NCBI RefSeq assembly: GCF_052045245.1
Contig: NZ_JBQEON010000031.1
Location: 26,715 to 90,714 of the forward strand
Reading direction: 5' to 3'
DNA length: 64,000 nt
From: Burkholderia sp052045245
Lineage (GTDB): Bacteria > Pseudomonadota > Gammaproteobacteria > Burkholderiales > Burkholderiaceae
The position numbers were made by a program, and so were the translations under genes. Of the stretch, positions 37,483 through 46,216 are shown one piece after another; positions within the stretch are counted from its first letter, which is position 1; every line of letters begins with the position of its first letter. The notes under the pieces are model-generated. The model was not told the DNA's origin and made no database searches. It saw nothing but the letters and a program-made list of their open reading frames with translations.

Positions 37483-38409
37483 ATGTCAGCCATAGAAATC
37501 CGTCACGTCAAGAAGCGCTACAAATCGCTTCAGGCGCTCAAGGGCGTCAGCCTGTCGGTCGAGGAAGGCGAGTTTTTCGGTCTGCTCGGCCCGAACGGCG
37601 CAGGCAAGACCACGCTCATCAGTATCCTCGCCGGGCTCGCCCGGGCCGATGAAGGCAGTATTTCGGTGCGCGGCCACGACGTCGTCAAGGACTTCCGCGG
37701 GGCGCGCCGCGCGCTCGGCATCGTGCCGCAGGAGCTCGTCTTCGACCCGTTCTTCACCGTCCGCGAGACGCTGCGGATCCAGTCCGGCTATTTCGGGCTG
37801 CGCCGCAATGACGACTGGATCGATGAAGTGATGGCCAATCTCGACCTCACCGAGAAGGCCGACGCGAACATGCGCGCGCTGTCGGGCGGGATGAAGCGCC
37901 GCGTGCTGGTCGCGCAGGCACTCGTGCACCGGCCGCCCGTGATCGTGCTCGACGAGCCGACCGCCGGCGTCGACGTCGAACTGCGCCAGACGCTGTGGCA
38001 ATTCATCTCGCGGCTGAACCGCGAGGGCCACACGATCGTCCTGACCACCCATTACCTCGAGGAAGCGGAGTCGCTGTGCGACCGCATCGCGATGCTGCGT
38101 CGCGGTGAAGTCGTCGCGCTCGACCGCACCGACGCGCTGCTGCGCCGCTTCGCGGGGCTGCAGCTGTACCTGCGGCTGGCGACGGGCGCACTGCCCGCCG
38201 AGCTGCGCGGGCTGGAGACCGATCCGGCCGCACGCGCGCCGGACGAGCATCTGCTGCGCCTGACGAGCTACGACGATGTCGAGCGGATCCTCGCGCAGTG
38301 TCGCGCGGCGGGCTGCACGTTCGACGAGATCGAGGTCCGCAAGGCGGACCTCGAGGATGTGTTCGTCCAGGTGATGAACGGGGCAGAAGTCGTCGAGGGA
38401 CTGGCATGA
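37483..38409 (+). CDS. ABC-2 type exporter, ATP-binding protein (YadG-like)
   Basis: 308 residues. Walker A GPNGAGKTT, signature LSGGMKRRVLVAQA, Walker B VIVLDEPTAGVDVE and the H-loop LTTHYLEEAE are all present. This matches the drug/polysaccharide exporter ATPase class (YadG, NodI). The C-terminal 80 residues are the usual variable domain. It couples to the permease that overlaps its stop codon (ATGA). The substrate is unknown. Proximity to mla and murA hints at an envelope role, which is inference. Confidence 0.92.
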   Translation: MSAIEIRHVKKRYKSLQALKGVSLSVEEGEFFGLLGPNGAGKTTLISILAGLARADEGSISVRGHDVVKDFRGARRALGIVPQELVFDPFFTVRETLRIQSGYFGLRRNDDWIDEVMANLDLTEKADANMRALSGGMKRRVLVAQALVHRPPVIVLDEPTAGVDVELRQTLWQFISRLNREGHTIVLTTHYLEEAESLCDRIAMLRRGEVVALDRTDALLRRFAGLQLYLRLATGALPAELRGLETDPAARAPDEHLLRLTSYDDVERILAQCRAAGCTFDEIEVRKADLEDVFVQVMNGAEVVEGLA

Positions 38410-39245
38410 ACCAACGACCCCAACGCGAACTGCGTTCGCTGCCCCCCGAGGGGGCGCCCGCCACTCTTGGGGCGGCCCGGCGAGTGTCGGGAAGCGGTTT
38501 TCAAACGCTGTTCTACAAGGAACTCCTGCGGTTCTGGAAGGTGTCGTTCCAGACGGTGTGCGCGCCGATCGTGACGGCGTTGCTGTATCTGACGATCTTC
38601 GGCCATGCGCTGTCGGGCCGCGTCGAGGTGTATCCGGGCGTCGAGTACGTGAGCTTCCTGGTCCCGGGCCTCGTGATGATGAGCGTGCTGCAGAACGCGT
38701 TCGCGAACAGCTCGTCGTCGCTGATCCAGTCGAAGATCACCGGCAACCTCGTGTTCGTGCTGCTGCCGCCGCTGTCCTACCAGGACATCTTCGGCGCGTA
38801 CGTGCTCGCATCCGTCGTGCGCGGGCTCGCGGTCGGCACCGGCGTGTTCGTCGTGACGATCTGGTTTATCCCGATGCATTTCGCGGCGCCGTTGTTCATC
38901 ATCGCGTTCGCGCTGCTCGGCTCGGCGATCCTCGGCACGCTCGGGCTGATTGCCGGGATCTGGGCCGAGAAGTTCGACCAGCTCGCCGCGTTCCAGAACT
39001 TCCTGATCATGCCGCTGACGTTCCTGTCCGGCGTGTTCTATTCGACGCATTCGCTGCCGCCCGTGTGGCGCGAGATCTCGCGTCTCAACCCGTTTTTCTA
39101 CATGATCGATGGTTTCCGTTACGGGTTCTTCGGCGCGTCCGACATCAACCCGCTCGCGAGCCTCGCCATCGTCACCGGTTTCTTCGTGCTGCTCGCGATA
39201 TTCGCGATGCGGCTGCTCGCGACCGGCTACAAACTGCGTCATTGA
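38406..39245 (+). CDS. ABC-2 type exporter, permease (YadH-like)
   Basis: 279 residues with about six transmembrane helices (ABC-2 family). Landmarks are FYKELLRFWKVSFQTVCAPI, LVPGLVMMSVLQNAFANSSSS and FLSGVFYSTHSLPPVW, as in YadH/NodJ. Residues about 8-28 (SLPPEGAPATLGAARRV) are encoded by a REP-like repeat and do not look like the family's normal N-terminus. A methionine start after the repeat is absent until inside the first helix, so the repeat is probably translated. Confidence 0.92.
   Translation: MNQRPQRELRSLPPEGAPATLGAARRVSGSGFQTLFYKELLRFWKVSFQTVCAPIVTALLYLTIFGHALSGRVEVYPGVEYVSFLVPGLVMMSVLQNAFANSSSSLIQSKITGNLVFVLLPPLSYQDIFGAYVLASVVRGLAVGTGVFVVTIWFIPMHFAAPLFIIAFALLGSAILGTLGLIAGIWAEKFDQLAAFQNFLIMPLTFLSGVFYSTHSLPPVWREISRLNPFFYMIDGFRYGFFGASDINPLASLAIVTGFFVLLAIFAMRLLATGYKLRH
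38429..38482 (+). repeat. REP-like GC palindromic repeat inside the YadH-like gene
   Basis: The sequence contains GCTGCCCCCCGAGGGGGCG and then CTTGGGGCGGCCCGGCG, two imperfect palindromic arms. From memory, repeats of this kind are scattered in intergenic DNA of Burkholderiales. Here it lies in frame within codons 8-26 of the permease gene. Confidence 0.5.
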
Positions 39246-39295
39246 TATCGACGGCAGCGGCCGCCACGGGCGGCGCGCGCCGACAGGAGCCCTTC

Positions 39296-39535
39296 ATGTT
39301 GCCGACTCCCGAACAGGTCAAGCAATACATCGCCGGCGGTCTCGCCTGCACTCATCTGGAAGTCGAAGGCGACGGCCAGCATTTCTTCGCGACGATCGTG
39401 TCGGCGGCCTTCGAAGGCAAGCGGCCGATCCAGCGGCACCAGCTCGTCTATGCGGCGCTCGGCGATCGCATGAAGCAGGAAATCCACGCGCTCAGCATGA
39501 AGACGCTGACGCCCGCCGAATGGCAGAACGCATAA
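39296..39535 (+). CDS. ibaG: BolA-family protein IbaG
   Basis: 79 residues, with AGGAG upstream. The pattern LEVEGDGQHFFATIVSAAFEGKRPIQRHQLVYAALGDRM is the BolA fold with the conserved His of the RHQLVY motif. BolA/IbaG proteins bind [2Fe-2S] clusters together with monothiol glutaredoxins. Location directly upstream of murA is conserved with ibaG (formerly yrbA) in E. coli, so IbaG is preferred over BolA. Confidence 0.93.
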   Translation: MLPTPEQVKQYIAGGLACTHLEVEGDGQHFFATIVSAAFEGKRPIQRHQLVYAALGDRMKQEIHALSMKTLTPAEWQNA

Positions 39536-39549
39536 ACCGGAACCACTGA

Positions 39550-40899
39550 GTGCAAGTCACCGTCAACGAGCGCGACGCCGTCCAGAGCGTCGCCACGGCA
39601 CACCCGGCCGCCAACGGGGAATCGCAGGGACAGGGGATGGACAAGCTGGTGATCGAAGGCGGTCGCCGGCTGTCGGGCGAGATCGTCGTGTCGGGCGCGA
39701 AGAATGCCGCGCTGCCGATTCTGTGCGCGGGGCTGCTCAGCGCCGAGCCGGTCGAGCTCGACAACGTGCCGAACCTGAAGGATGTGCGCACCACGCTGAA
39801 GGTACTGAACCAGATGGGCGTGAAGAGCGAAACCGACGGCTGCCGCGTGCAGCTCGATGCATCGCGCGTCGACAACCTCGTCGCGCCGTACGAGCTCGTC
39901 AAGACGATGCGCGCATCGATCCTCGTGCTCGGGCCGCTGCTCGCGCGCTTCGGCGAGGCGAAGGTGTCGCTGCCGGGCGGTTGCGCGATCGGCGCGCGTC
40001 CGGTCGACCAGCACATCAAGGGCCTGCAGGCGATGGGCGCCGAGATCAGCATCGAGCACGGCTTCATCGAGGCCCGCGCAAAGCGCCTGAAGGGCGCGCG
40101 CATCGTGACCGACATGATCACGGTGACGGGGACGGAAAACCTGCTGATGGCCGCGACGCTGGCCGACGGCGAGACGGTGATCGAGAACGCGGCACGCGAG
40201 CCGGAAGTGAGCGATCTCGCCCACTTGCTGGTCGCGATGGGCGCCAAAATCGACGGCATCGGCACCGACCGCCTCGTGATCCAGGGCGTCGAGCGGCTGC
40301 ACGGCGCGCGCCATTCGGTGATTCCCGACCGCATCGAGGCCGGCACGTTCCTGTGCGCGGTCGCGGCGGCGGGCGGCGACGTGATGCTGACGGGCGTGCG
40401 CCCGCACATCCTCGACGCGGTGATCGACAAGCTGCGTGAGGCGGGCGTGTCGATCGAGGAAGGCGACAGCTGGCTGCGCGTGAAGATGGACCGCCGCCCG
40501 CAGGCGGTGACGATCCGCACGTCGGAATACCCGGCGTTCCCGACCGACATGCAGGCGCAGTTCATGGCCCTCAATTCGGTCGCGACGGGCACCGCGCAGG
40601 TCGTCGAGACCATTTTCGAGAACCGCTTCATGCACGTGCAGGAGCTGAACCGGCTCGGCGCGAAGATCACGATCGACGGCAACACGGCGCTCGTGACCGG
40701 CGTCGACAAGCTGTCCGGCGCGAACGTGATGGCGACCGACCTGCGCGCATCGGCGAGCCTCGTGATCGCCGGGCTGCGCGCCGAAGGCGAAACGCTCGTC
40801 GACCGCATCTATCATCTGGACCGCGGTTACGATCGCATGGAAACCAAACTGACCGCCGTCGGCGCGAACGTGCGCCGCCTCTCCGGGAGCCAAGCATGA
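39550..40899 (+). CDS. murA: UDP-N-acetylglucosamine 1-carboxyvinyltransferase MurA
   Basis: 449 residues from GTG at 39550. The catalytic cysteine is in LPGGCAIGARP (Cys145), and SGAKNAALPIL, RTSEYPAFPTDMQAQ and ENRFMHVQEL are family motifs. It transfers enolpyruvate to UDP-GlcNAc, the first committed step of peptidoglycan synthesis. The start is not settled: the usual MurA N-terminus matches Met30 (MDKLVIEGG, 39637), which has its own AGGGA ribosome site, while the upstream GTG adds 29 residues. Overlaps hisG by four bases. Confidence 0.97.
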   Translation: MQVTVNERDAVQSVATAHPAANGESQGQGMDKLVIEGGRRLSGEIVVSGAKNAALPILCAGLLSAEPVELDNVPNLKDVRTTLKVLNQMGVKSETDGCRVQLDASRVDNLVAPYELVKTMRASILVLGPLLARFGEAKVSLPGGCAIGARPVDQHIKGLQAMGAEISIEHGFIEARAKRLKGARIVTDMITVTGTENLLMAATLADGETVIENAAREPEVSDLAHLLVAMGAKIDGIGTDRLVIQGVERLHGARHSVIPDRIEAGTFLCAVAAAGGDVMLTGVRPHILDAVIDKLREAGVSIEEGDSWLRVKMDRRPQAVTIRTSEYPAFPTDMQAQFMALNSVATGTAQVVETIFENRFMHVQELNRLGAKITIDGNTALVTGVDKLSGANVMATDLRASASLVIAGLRAEGETLVDRIYHLDRGYDRMETKLTAVGANVRRLSGSQA

Positions 40900-41549
40900 C
40901 CGCGCCGCTGACCCTCGCCCTGTCGAAGGGCCGGATTTTCGAGGAAACCCTGCCGCTGCTGGCCGCTGCCGGCGTGCAGGTGGCCGAGGATCCGGAAACG
41001 TCGCGCAAGCTGATCCTGCCGACCACCGATCCGAACCTGCGCGTGATCATCGTGCGCGCGAGCGACGTGCCGACCTATGTCGAATACGGCGCGGCCGATT
41101 TCGGCGTGGCCGGCAAGGACGTGCTGGTCGAGCACGGCGGCTCGGGCCTCTATCAGCCGATCGATCTGAACATTGCACGCTGCCGGATGTCGGTGGCCGT
41201 GCCGGCCGGTTTCGACTACGCGAACGCGGTGCGCCAGGGCGCGCGCCTGCGGGTCGCGACCAAGTACGTCGAAACGGCACGCGAACACTTCGCCGCGAAG
41301 GGCGTGCACGTCGACCTGATCAAGCTGTACGGCTCGATGGAGCTGGCGCCGCTGGTCGGGCTGGCCGATGCGATCGTCGACCTCGTCAGCTCGGGCGGCA
41401 CGCTGAAGGCGAACAATCTGGTCGAGGTCGAGGAGATCATGGCGATCTCGTCGCGCCTCGTCGTGAACCAGGCTGCGCTGAAGTTGAAGCGCGCGGCGCT
41501 CAAGCCGATTCTCGACGCGTTCGAACGCGCGTCGCAGAATGGCAATTGA
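40896..41549 (+). CDS. hisG: ATP phosphoribosyltransferase, short form HisG
   Basis: 217 residues, the short form lacking the C-terminal regulatory domain. LALSKGRIFEETLPLL, DVPTYVEYGAADFGVAGKDVL and the PRPP-binding DAIVDLVSSGGTLKANNL are visible. It starts histidine synthesis by joining ATP and PRPP. Short HisG needs the regulatory partner HisZ, which is not in this window. It overlaps murA, so the his genes are partly tied to cell-wall gene transcription. Confidence 0.97.
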   Translation: MTAPLTLALSKGRIFEETLPLLAAAGVQVAEDPETSRKLILPTTDPNLRVIIVRASDVPTYVEYGAADFGVAGKDVLVEHGGSGLYQPIDLNIARCRMSVAVPAGFDYANAVRQGARLRVATKYVETAREHFAAKGVHVDLIKLYGSMELAPLVGLADAIVDLVSSGGTLKANNLVEVEEIMAISSRLVVNQAALKLKRAALKPILDAFERASQNGN

Positions 41550-41573
41550 GCGCATCACCGTAACGGAATTCCC

Positions 41574-42890
41574 ATGGCCATCACCATCCGCAAACTCGAT
41601 TCGACGAGCGAAGGCTTCGACGCCGCGCTGCGTGCGGTGCTCGCGTTCGAGGCGAGCGAGGACGACGCGATCGAGCAGTCGGTCGCGAAGATTCTCGCCG
41701 ACGTGAAGTCGCGCGGCGACGCCGCGGTGCTCGAGTACACGAACCGCTTCGACCGGCTGGACGCGCACAGCGTCGCCGCGCTCGAACTGCCGCAGGACGC
41801 GCTGCAGACGGCGCTCGACGGCCTCGCGCCGAAGGCGCGCGCGGCGCTGGAAGCCGCCGCCGCACGCGTGCGTGCGTACCACGAGAAGCAGAAGATCGAG
41901 TGCGGCACGCATAGCTGGCAGTACACGGAAAGCGACGGCACGGTGCTCGGCCAGAAGGTCACGCCGCTCGACCGCGTTGGCCTGTACGTGCCGGGCGGCA
42001 AGGCCGCTTATCCGTCGTCGGTGCTGATGAACGCGATTCCCGCGCGGGTCGCGGGCGTTGGCGAAATCGTGATGGTCGTGCCGACCCCGGACGGCGTGAA
42101 GAACGACCTCGTGCTTGCCGCGGCGCTGCTCGGCGGCGTCGATCGCGTGTTCACGATCGGCGGCGCGCAGGCGGTTGGCGCGCTCGCGTACGGCACCGAG
42201 ACGGTGCCGGCCGTCGACAAGATCTGCGGGCCCGGCAACGCGTACGTCGCATCGGCGAAGCGCCGCGTGTTCGGCACGGTCGGCATCGACATGATCGCCG
42301 GCCCGTCGGAAATCCTCGTGCTGTGCGACGGCACGACCGATCCGAGCTGGGTCGCGATGGACCTGTTCTCGCAGGCCGAACACGACGAGCTCGCGCAGTC
42401 GATCCTGCTGTGCCCGGACGCCGCGTTCCTCGATCGCGTCGAGAAGGCGATCGACGAGCTGCTGCCGACGATGCCGCGCCAGGACGTGATTCGCGCGTCG
42501 CTCGAAGGCCGCGGCGCGCTGATCAAGGTGCGCGACATGGCCGAAGCGTGCCGGATCGCGAACGACATCGCGCCCGAACACCTCGAGATTTCCGCGCTCG
42601 AGCCCCAGCAATGGGGCCAGCAGATCCGCCACGCCGGCGCGATCTTCCTCGGCCGCTACACGAGCGAAAGCCTCGGCGACTACTGCGCGGGCCCGAACCA
42701 CGTGCTGCCGACGTCGCGCACCGCGCGTTTCTCGTCGCCGCTCGGCGTGTACGACTTCATCAAGCGTTCGAGCCTGATCGAGGTCAGCGCCGAAGGCGCG
42801 CAGACGCTGGGCGAGATCGCGTCCGAGCTGGCCTACGGCGAAGGGCTGCAGGCGCACGCGCGCAGCGCCGAACTCCGGATGAAGGGGTGA
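41574..42890 (+). CDS. hisD: Histidinol dehydrogenase
   Basis: 438 residues. Family motifs include RVGLYVPGGKAAYPSS, IGGAQAVGALAYGTETVP, DKICGPGNAYV, and the zinc and catalytic segment DLFSQAEHDELAQS with the later APEHLEI. It oxidises L-histidinol to histidine in two NAD-dependent steps. It follows hisG by 24 bp. A 117-bp gap with a hairpin separates it from hisC. Confidence 0.97.
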   Translation: MAITIRKLDSTSEGFDAALRAVLAFEASEDDAIEQSVAKILADVKSRGDAAVLEYTNRFDRLDAHSVAALELPQDALQTALDGLAPKARAALEAAAARVRAYHEKQKIECGTHSWQYTESDGTVLGQKVTPLDRVGLYVPGGKAAYPSSVLMNAIPARVAGVGEIVMVVPTPDGVKNDLVLAAALLGGVDRVFTIGGAQAVGALAYGTETVPAVDKICGPGNAYVASAKRRVFGTVGIDMIAGPSEILVLCDGTTDPSWVAMDLFSQAEHDELAQSILLCPDAAFLDRVEKAIDELLPTMPRQDVIRASLEGRGALIKVRDMAEACRIANDIAPEHLEISALEPQQWGQQIRHAGAIFLGRYTSESLGDYCAGPNHVLPTSRTARFSSPLGVYDFIKRSSLIEVSAEGAQTLGEIASELAYGEGLQAHARSAELRMKG

Positions 42891-42896
42891 CGCGCG

Positions 42897-42925
42897 CCGG
42901 AGCCGATACCGACGTATCGCTCCGG
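42897..42925 (+). other. Stem-loop between hisD and hisC
   Basis: CCGGAG with CTCCGG and an inner CGATA with TATCG form a hairpin (one bulged C) right after hisD. No T-run. It may affect mRNA stability or processing. Confidence 0.4.
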
Positions 42926-43007
42926 TCGACGAGGAGACCCCGCGCAGGGCGGCAGCCGCCGCCTTGCCGACCATTGACGCCGGCGCGACGCATGCCGGCC
43001 TGAGACC

Positions 43008-44081
43008 ATGACGACGCCACAAGACATCATCCGCCGCGACGTGCTCGCGATGACGAGCTACCCGGTGCCCGACGCGAGCGGGTTCGTGAAGCTCGACGCG
43101 ATGGAGAACCCGTATTCGCTGCCCGCGCCGCTCGCGGCGGCGCTCGGCGAGCGGCTCGCGCAGGTCGCGCTGAACCGCTACCCGGCACCGCGCCCGAGTG
43201 CGCTGCTCGACAAGCTGCGCCGCGCGATGGGCGTGCCGGCCGCATGCGACGTCCTGCTCGGCAACGGCTCGGACGAAATCATCAGCATGATGGCGATGGC
43301 CTGCGCGAAACCGGGCGCGAAGGTGCTCGCGCCGGTGCCGGGCTTCGTGATGTACGAACTGTCCGCGAAGCTCGCGCACCTGGAATTCGTCGGTGTGCCG
43401 CTCAAGGCCGACCTGACGCTCGACGCCGACGCGATGATCGCGGCGATCGCCGAGCACCGGCCCGCGCTCGTCTATCTCGCGTACCCGAACAACCCGACCG
43501 GCACGCTGTACGACGAAGCCGACGTCGAGCGGATCATCGCGGCCGCGCAGCACGGCCTGATCGTGATCGACGAGGCGTACCAGCCGTTCGCGGAGCGCTC
43601 GTGGCTGCCGCGCGCGGCCGAGTTCGACAACGTCGTCGTGATGCGCACGGTATCGAAGCTCGGCCTGGCCGGCATTCGCCTCGGCTATCTCGCCGGGCGG
43701 CCCGCGTGGCTGACGGAATTCGACAAGGTGCGCCCGCCGTACAACATCAACGTGCTGACCCAGGCGACCGCTGATTTCCTGCTCGACCACCTCGACGTGC
43801 TCGACGCGCAGGCGGCCGAACTGCGTGCGGAACGCACGCGTCTCGCGCAGGCCGTGGCCGGGCTGCCGGGCGCGACGGTGTTCCCGAGCGCCGGCAATTT
43901 CCTGCTGGTGCGCGTGCCCGACGCGGCGGCCGTGTTCGATGCGCTGCTGACCGAGCGGGTGCTGGTCAAAAACGTGAGTAAAATGCATCCGTTGCTGGTC
44001 GAATGCGTGCGGCTGACCGTCGGTTCTCCCGACGAAAACGCACGCCTGCTGGCCGCCTTGAAACTCGCGCTGCCCGGTTGA
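43008..44081 (+). CDS. hisC: Histidinol-phosphate aminotransferase
   Basis: 357 residues, class II aminotransferase fold. KLDAMENPYSLP at the start, LGNGSDEIISMMAMA, AYPNNPTGTLYD, VIDEAYQPFA and the PLP lysine in TVSKLGLAGIRLGYL are visible. It converts imidazole acetol phosphate to histidinol phosphate. Burkholderia genomes usually carry more than one hisC; this one belongs to the his cluster. Confidence 0.96.
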   Translation: MTTPQDIIRRDVLAMTSYPVPDASGFVKLDAMENPYSLPAPLAAALGERLAQVALNRYPAPRPSALLDKLRRAMGVPAACDVLLGNGSDEIISMMAMACAKPGAKVLAPVPGFVMYELSAKLAHLEFVGVPLKADLTLDADAMIAAIAEHRPALVYLAYPNNPTGTLYDEADVERIIAAAQHGLIVIDEAYQPFAERSWLPRAAEFDNVVVMRTVSKLGLAGIRLGYLAGRPAWLTEFDKVRPPYNINVLTQATADFLLDHLDVLDAQAAELRAERTRLAQAVAGLPGATVFPSAGNFLLVRVPDAAAVFDALLTERVLVKNVSKMHPLLVECVRLTVGSPDENARLLAALKLALPG

Positions 44082-44146
44082 GCCCAGGGCGCGGCGGCGC
44101 GCGACGATCAATCCCCATTTACATCAGACTCAATCAAGGAATTGCC

Positions 44147-44734
44147 ATGCGTGTGGCGGAAGTCGTTCGCAATACCAGCGAAACGCAGATCCGTGTGAAG
44201 CTCGATCTCGACGGTACGGGCCGGCAGAAGCTGGCCACCGGCGTGCCGTTTCTCGACCATATGCTCGACCAGATCGCGCGACATGGTCTGATCGATCTCG
44301 AGGTCGAAGCGCATGGCGATACGCATATCGACGACCACCATACGGTCGAGGACGTCGGCATCACGCTTGGCCAGGCCGTCGCGAAGGCGATCGGCGACAA
44401 GAAGGGCATCCGCCGCTACGGTCATTCGTACGTGCCGCTCGACGAGGCGCTGTCGCGCGTCGTGATCGACTTCTCGGGCCGGCCGGGTCTTGAATTCCAC
44501 GTGCCGTTCACGCGCGCGCGGATCGGCACGTTCGACGTCGACCTGTCGATCGAATTTTTCCGCGGGTTCGTGAACCACGCGGGCGTCACGCTGCACATCG
44601 ACAACCTGCGCGGGATCAACGCGCACCACCAGCTCGAAACGGTGTTCAAGGCCTTCGGCCGGGCGCTGCGTGCGGCGGTGGAGCTCGACGAACGCGCGGC
44701 GGGACAGATTCCGTCGACGAAGGGCAGCCTCTAA
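44147..44734 (+). CDS. hisB: Imidazoleglycerol-phosphate dehydratase
   Basis: 195 residues, the monofunctional form. AAGGA precedes the ATG. The two duplicated metal-binding motifs are GVPFLDHMLDQIARHG, DDHHTVEDVGI and GINAHHQLETVFKAFG. It lacks the N-terminal phosphatase found in E. coli HisB, so histidinol-phosphate phosphatase must be encoded elsewhere. Confidence 0.97.
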   Translation: MRVAEVVRNTSETQIRVKLDLDGTGRQKLATGVPFLDHMLDQIARHGLIDLEVEAHGDTHIDDHHTVEDVGITLGQAVAKAIGDKKGIRRYGHSYVPLDEALSRVVIDFSGRPGLEFHVPFTRARIGTFDVDLSIEFFRGFVNHAGVTLHIDNLRGINAHHQLETVFKAFGRALRAAVELDERAAGQIPSTKGSL

Positions 44735-44794
44735 CTTCCGAACGGACGACGCCAAGGACAACCTCACGGCTGCGGCGCGGCGCGCCGCCTTGCG

Positions 44795-45415
44795 ATGGAT
44801 CTGCTCAAATCGTTCATTTCGCTGCTGGCGCTGATCAACCCGGTCGGCGCGGTGCCGTTCTTCCTGAGCCTGACGGCGCAGCAGACGGACGACGAGCGGC
44901 GCCGCACGATCCGGATCGCGTCGGTGTCGGTGTTCTGCGTGATGACGGTGACGACGCTGCTCGGGCAGCAGATCATCAACTTCTTCGGCATTTCGGTCGG
45001 CTCGCTCGAAGTGGGCGGCGGGATCATCATGCTGCTGATGGCGATCAACATGCTGAACGCGCAGATCGGCAACACGCGATCGACGCCGGAGGAGCGCCAC
45101 GAAGCCGAGATGAAGGACAACATCGCGGTCGTGCCGCTGGCGATTCCGCTGCTGACGGGCCCCGGCTCGATCAGCACGGTGATCATCTACGCGGCGAACT
45201 CGCATCACTGGTATGAGCGAGTCGGGCTCGTCGCGATCGGCGCGGTCCTGGCTCTGTTGTGTTTCCTCGCGATGCGGCTTGCCGAGCCGATCGCGAACTG
45301 GATCGGCCGCACCGGCATCAACATCGCCACGCGGCTGATGGGTTTGATGCTGTCGGCGCTGGCGGTGGAATTCATCGTCAATGGACTGAGGGCGCTACTG
45401 CCTGCACTGAGATGA
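44795..45415 (+). CDS. MarC-family integral membrane protein
   Basis: 206 residues with about six hydrophobic helices. Typical pieces are LINPVGAVPFFLSLT, GGGIIMLLMAINML and VPLAIPLLTGPGSIST. The MarC/YchE/YhgN family has no established substrate; despite its name a role in multidrug resistance was not upheld for E. coli MarC. It is inserted between hisB and hisH, and its stop overlaps the hisH start (ATGA), so it is co-translated with histidine genes. The reason for this link is unknown. Confidence 0.92.
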   Translation: MDLLKSFISLLALINPVGAVPFFLSLTAQQTDDERRRTIRIASVSVFCVMTVTTLLGQQIINFFGISVGSLEVGGGIIMLLMAINMLNAQIGNTRSTPEERHEAEMKDNIAVVPLAIPLLTGPGSISTVIIYAANSHHWYERVGLVAIGAVLALLCFLAMRLAEPIANWIGRTGINIATRLMGLMLSALAVEFIVNGLRALLPALR

Positions 45416-46053
45416 AAACTTCGATTGCGATTGTGGATTATGGGATGGGCAACCTGCGCTCGGTCGCGCAGGCGCTCAGGAAGGCCGAACCGGCCGCCGA
45501 CGTGGCGATCGTCGACACGCCGGCCGCGATTCGCGCGGCCGACCGCGTCGTGCTGCCCGGCCAGGGCGCGATGCCGGACTGCATGCGCTGCCTCGGCGAA
45601 TCGGGGCTGCAGGAAGCGGTGATCGAGGCGTCGCGCACGAAGCCGCTGCTCGGCGTGTGCGTCGGCGAGCAGATGCTGTTCGACTGGAGCGCGGAAGGCG
45701 ACACGAAGGGCCTGGGCCTGTTGCCCGGCAAGGTCGTGCGTTTCGAGCTCGATGGCCAGCTGCAGGACGACGGCTCGCGCTTCAAGGTGCCGCAGATGGG
45801 CTGGAACCGCGTGCGTCAGTCGCAGCCGCACCCGCTGTGGGACGGCGTGCCCGACGACGCCTATTTCTATTTCGTGCACAGCTATTACGTGAGCCCGGAG
45901 AACCCGGCTCACACGGTCGGCGAAACGGCATACGGCGCGCCGTTTACGTCCGCGGTCGCGCGGGACAACCTCTTCGCGACCCAATTCCACCCCGAGAAAA
46001 GCGCGGAGGTCGGGTTGCGTCTGTACCGCAACTTCGTACACTGGAAGCCGTAA
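45412..46053 (+). CDS. hisH: Imidazole glycerol phosphate synthase, glutaminase subunit HisH
   Basis: 213 residues, class I amidotransferase. The nucleophile Cys83 lies in LLGVCVGEQML and the catalytic His193 and Glu195 in FHPEKS; VDYGMGNL at the start is typical. It makes ammonia from glutamine and channels it to HisF. Overlap with marC. Confidence 0.97.
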   Translation: MKTSIAIVDYGMGNLRSVAQALRKAEPAADVAIVDTPAAIRAADRVVLPGQGAMPDCMRCLGESGLQEAVIEASRTKPLLGVCVGEQMLFDWSAEGDTKGLGLLPGKVVRFELDGQLQDDGSRFKVPQMGWNRVRQSQPHPLWDGVPDDAYFYFVHSYYVSPENPAHTVGETAYGAPFTSAVARDNLFATQFHPEKSAEVGLRLYRNFVHWKP

Positions 46054-46062
46054 ACGTGGTGT

Positions 46063-46109
46063 GCGAGCCACAGTCGACAGGTCGGAAACGCCTGTCGTGC
46101 GGGGCTCGC
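46063..46109 (+). other. Two-tier hairpin between hisH and hisA
   Basis: Outer arms GCGAGCC/GGCTCGC (46063-46069 with 46103-46109) and inner arms CGACAGG/CCTGTCG (46075-46081 with 46091-46097), separated by a 5x5 internal loop. It is the first of two strong structures in this 163-bp gap. Confidence 0.5.
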
Positions 46110-46148
46110 GCGCTTAAGCGCCGAACGAGTTGTACTAAACTAGCGAGA

Positions 46149-46195
46149 CGGCGCGGCACCGGTTTGGCCGGTACGCGCCGGATTCTTTTCATTTT
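46149..46195 (+). terminator. Terminator-like hairpin upstream of hisA
   Basis: CGGCGCG pairs with CGCGCCG (46149-46155 with 46174-46180), inner ACCGG with CCGGT, followed by GATTCTTTTCATTTT. It lies inside the his operon just before hisA, so it may attenuate rather than stop transcription. Confidence 0.5.
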
Positions 46196-46216
46196 CCACG
46201 ACGACACCCGATTGCT

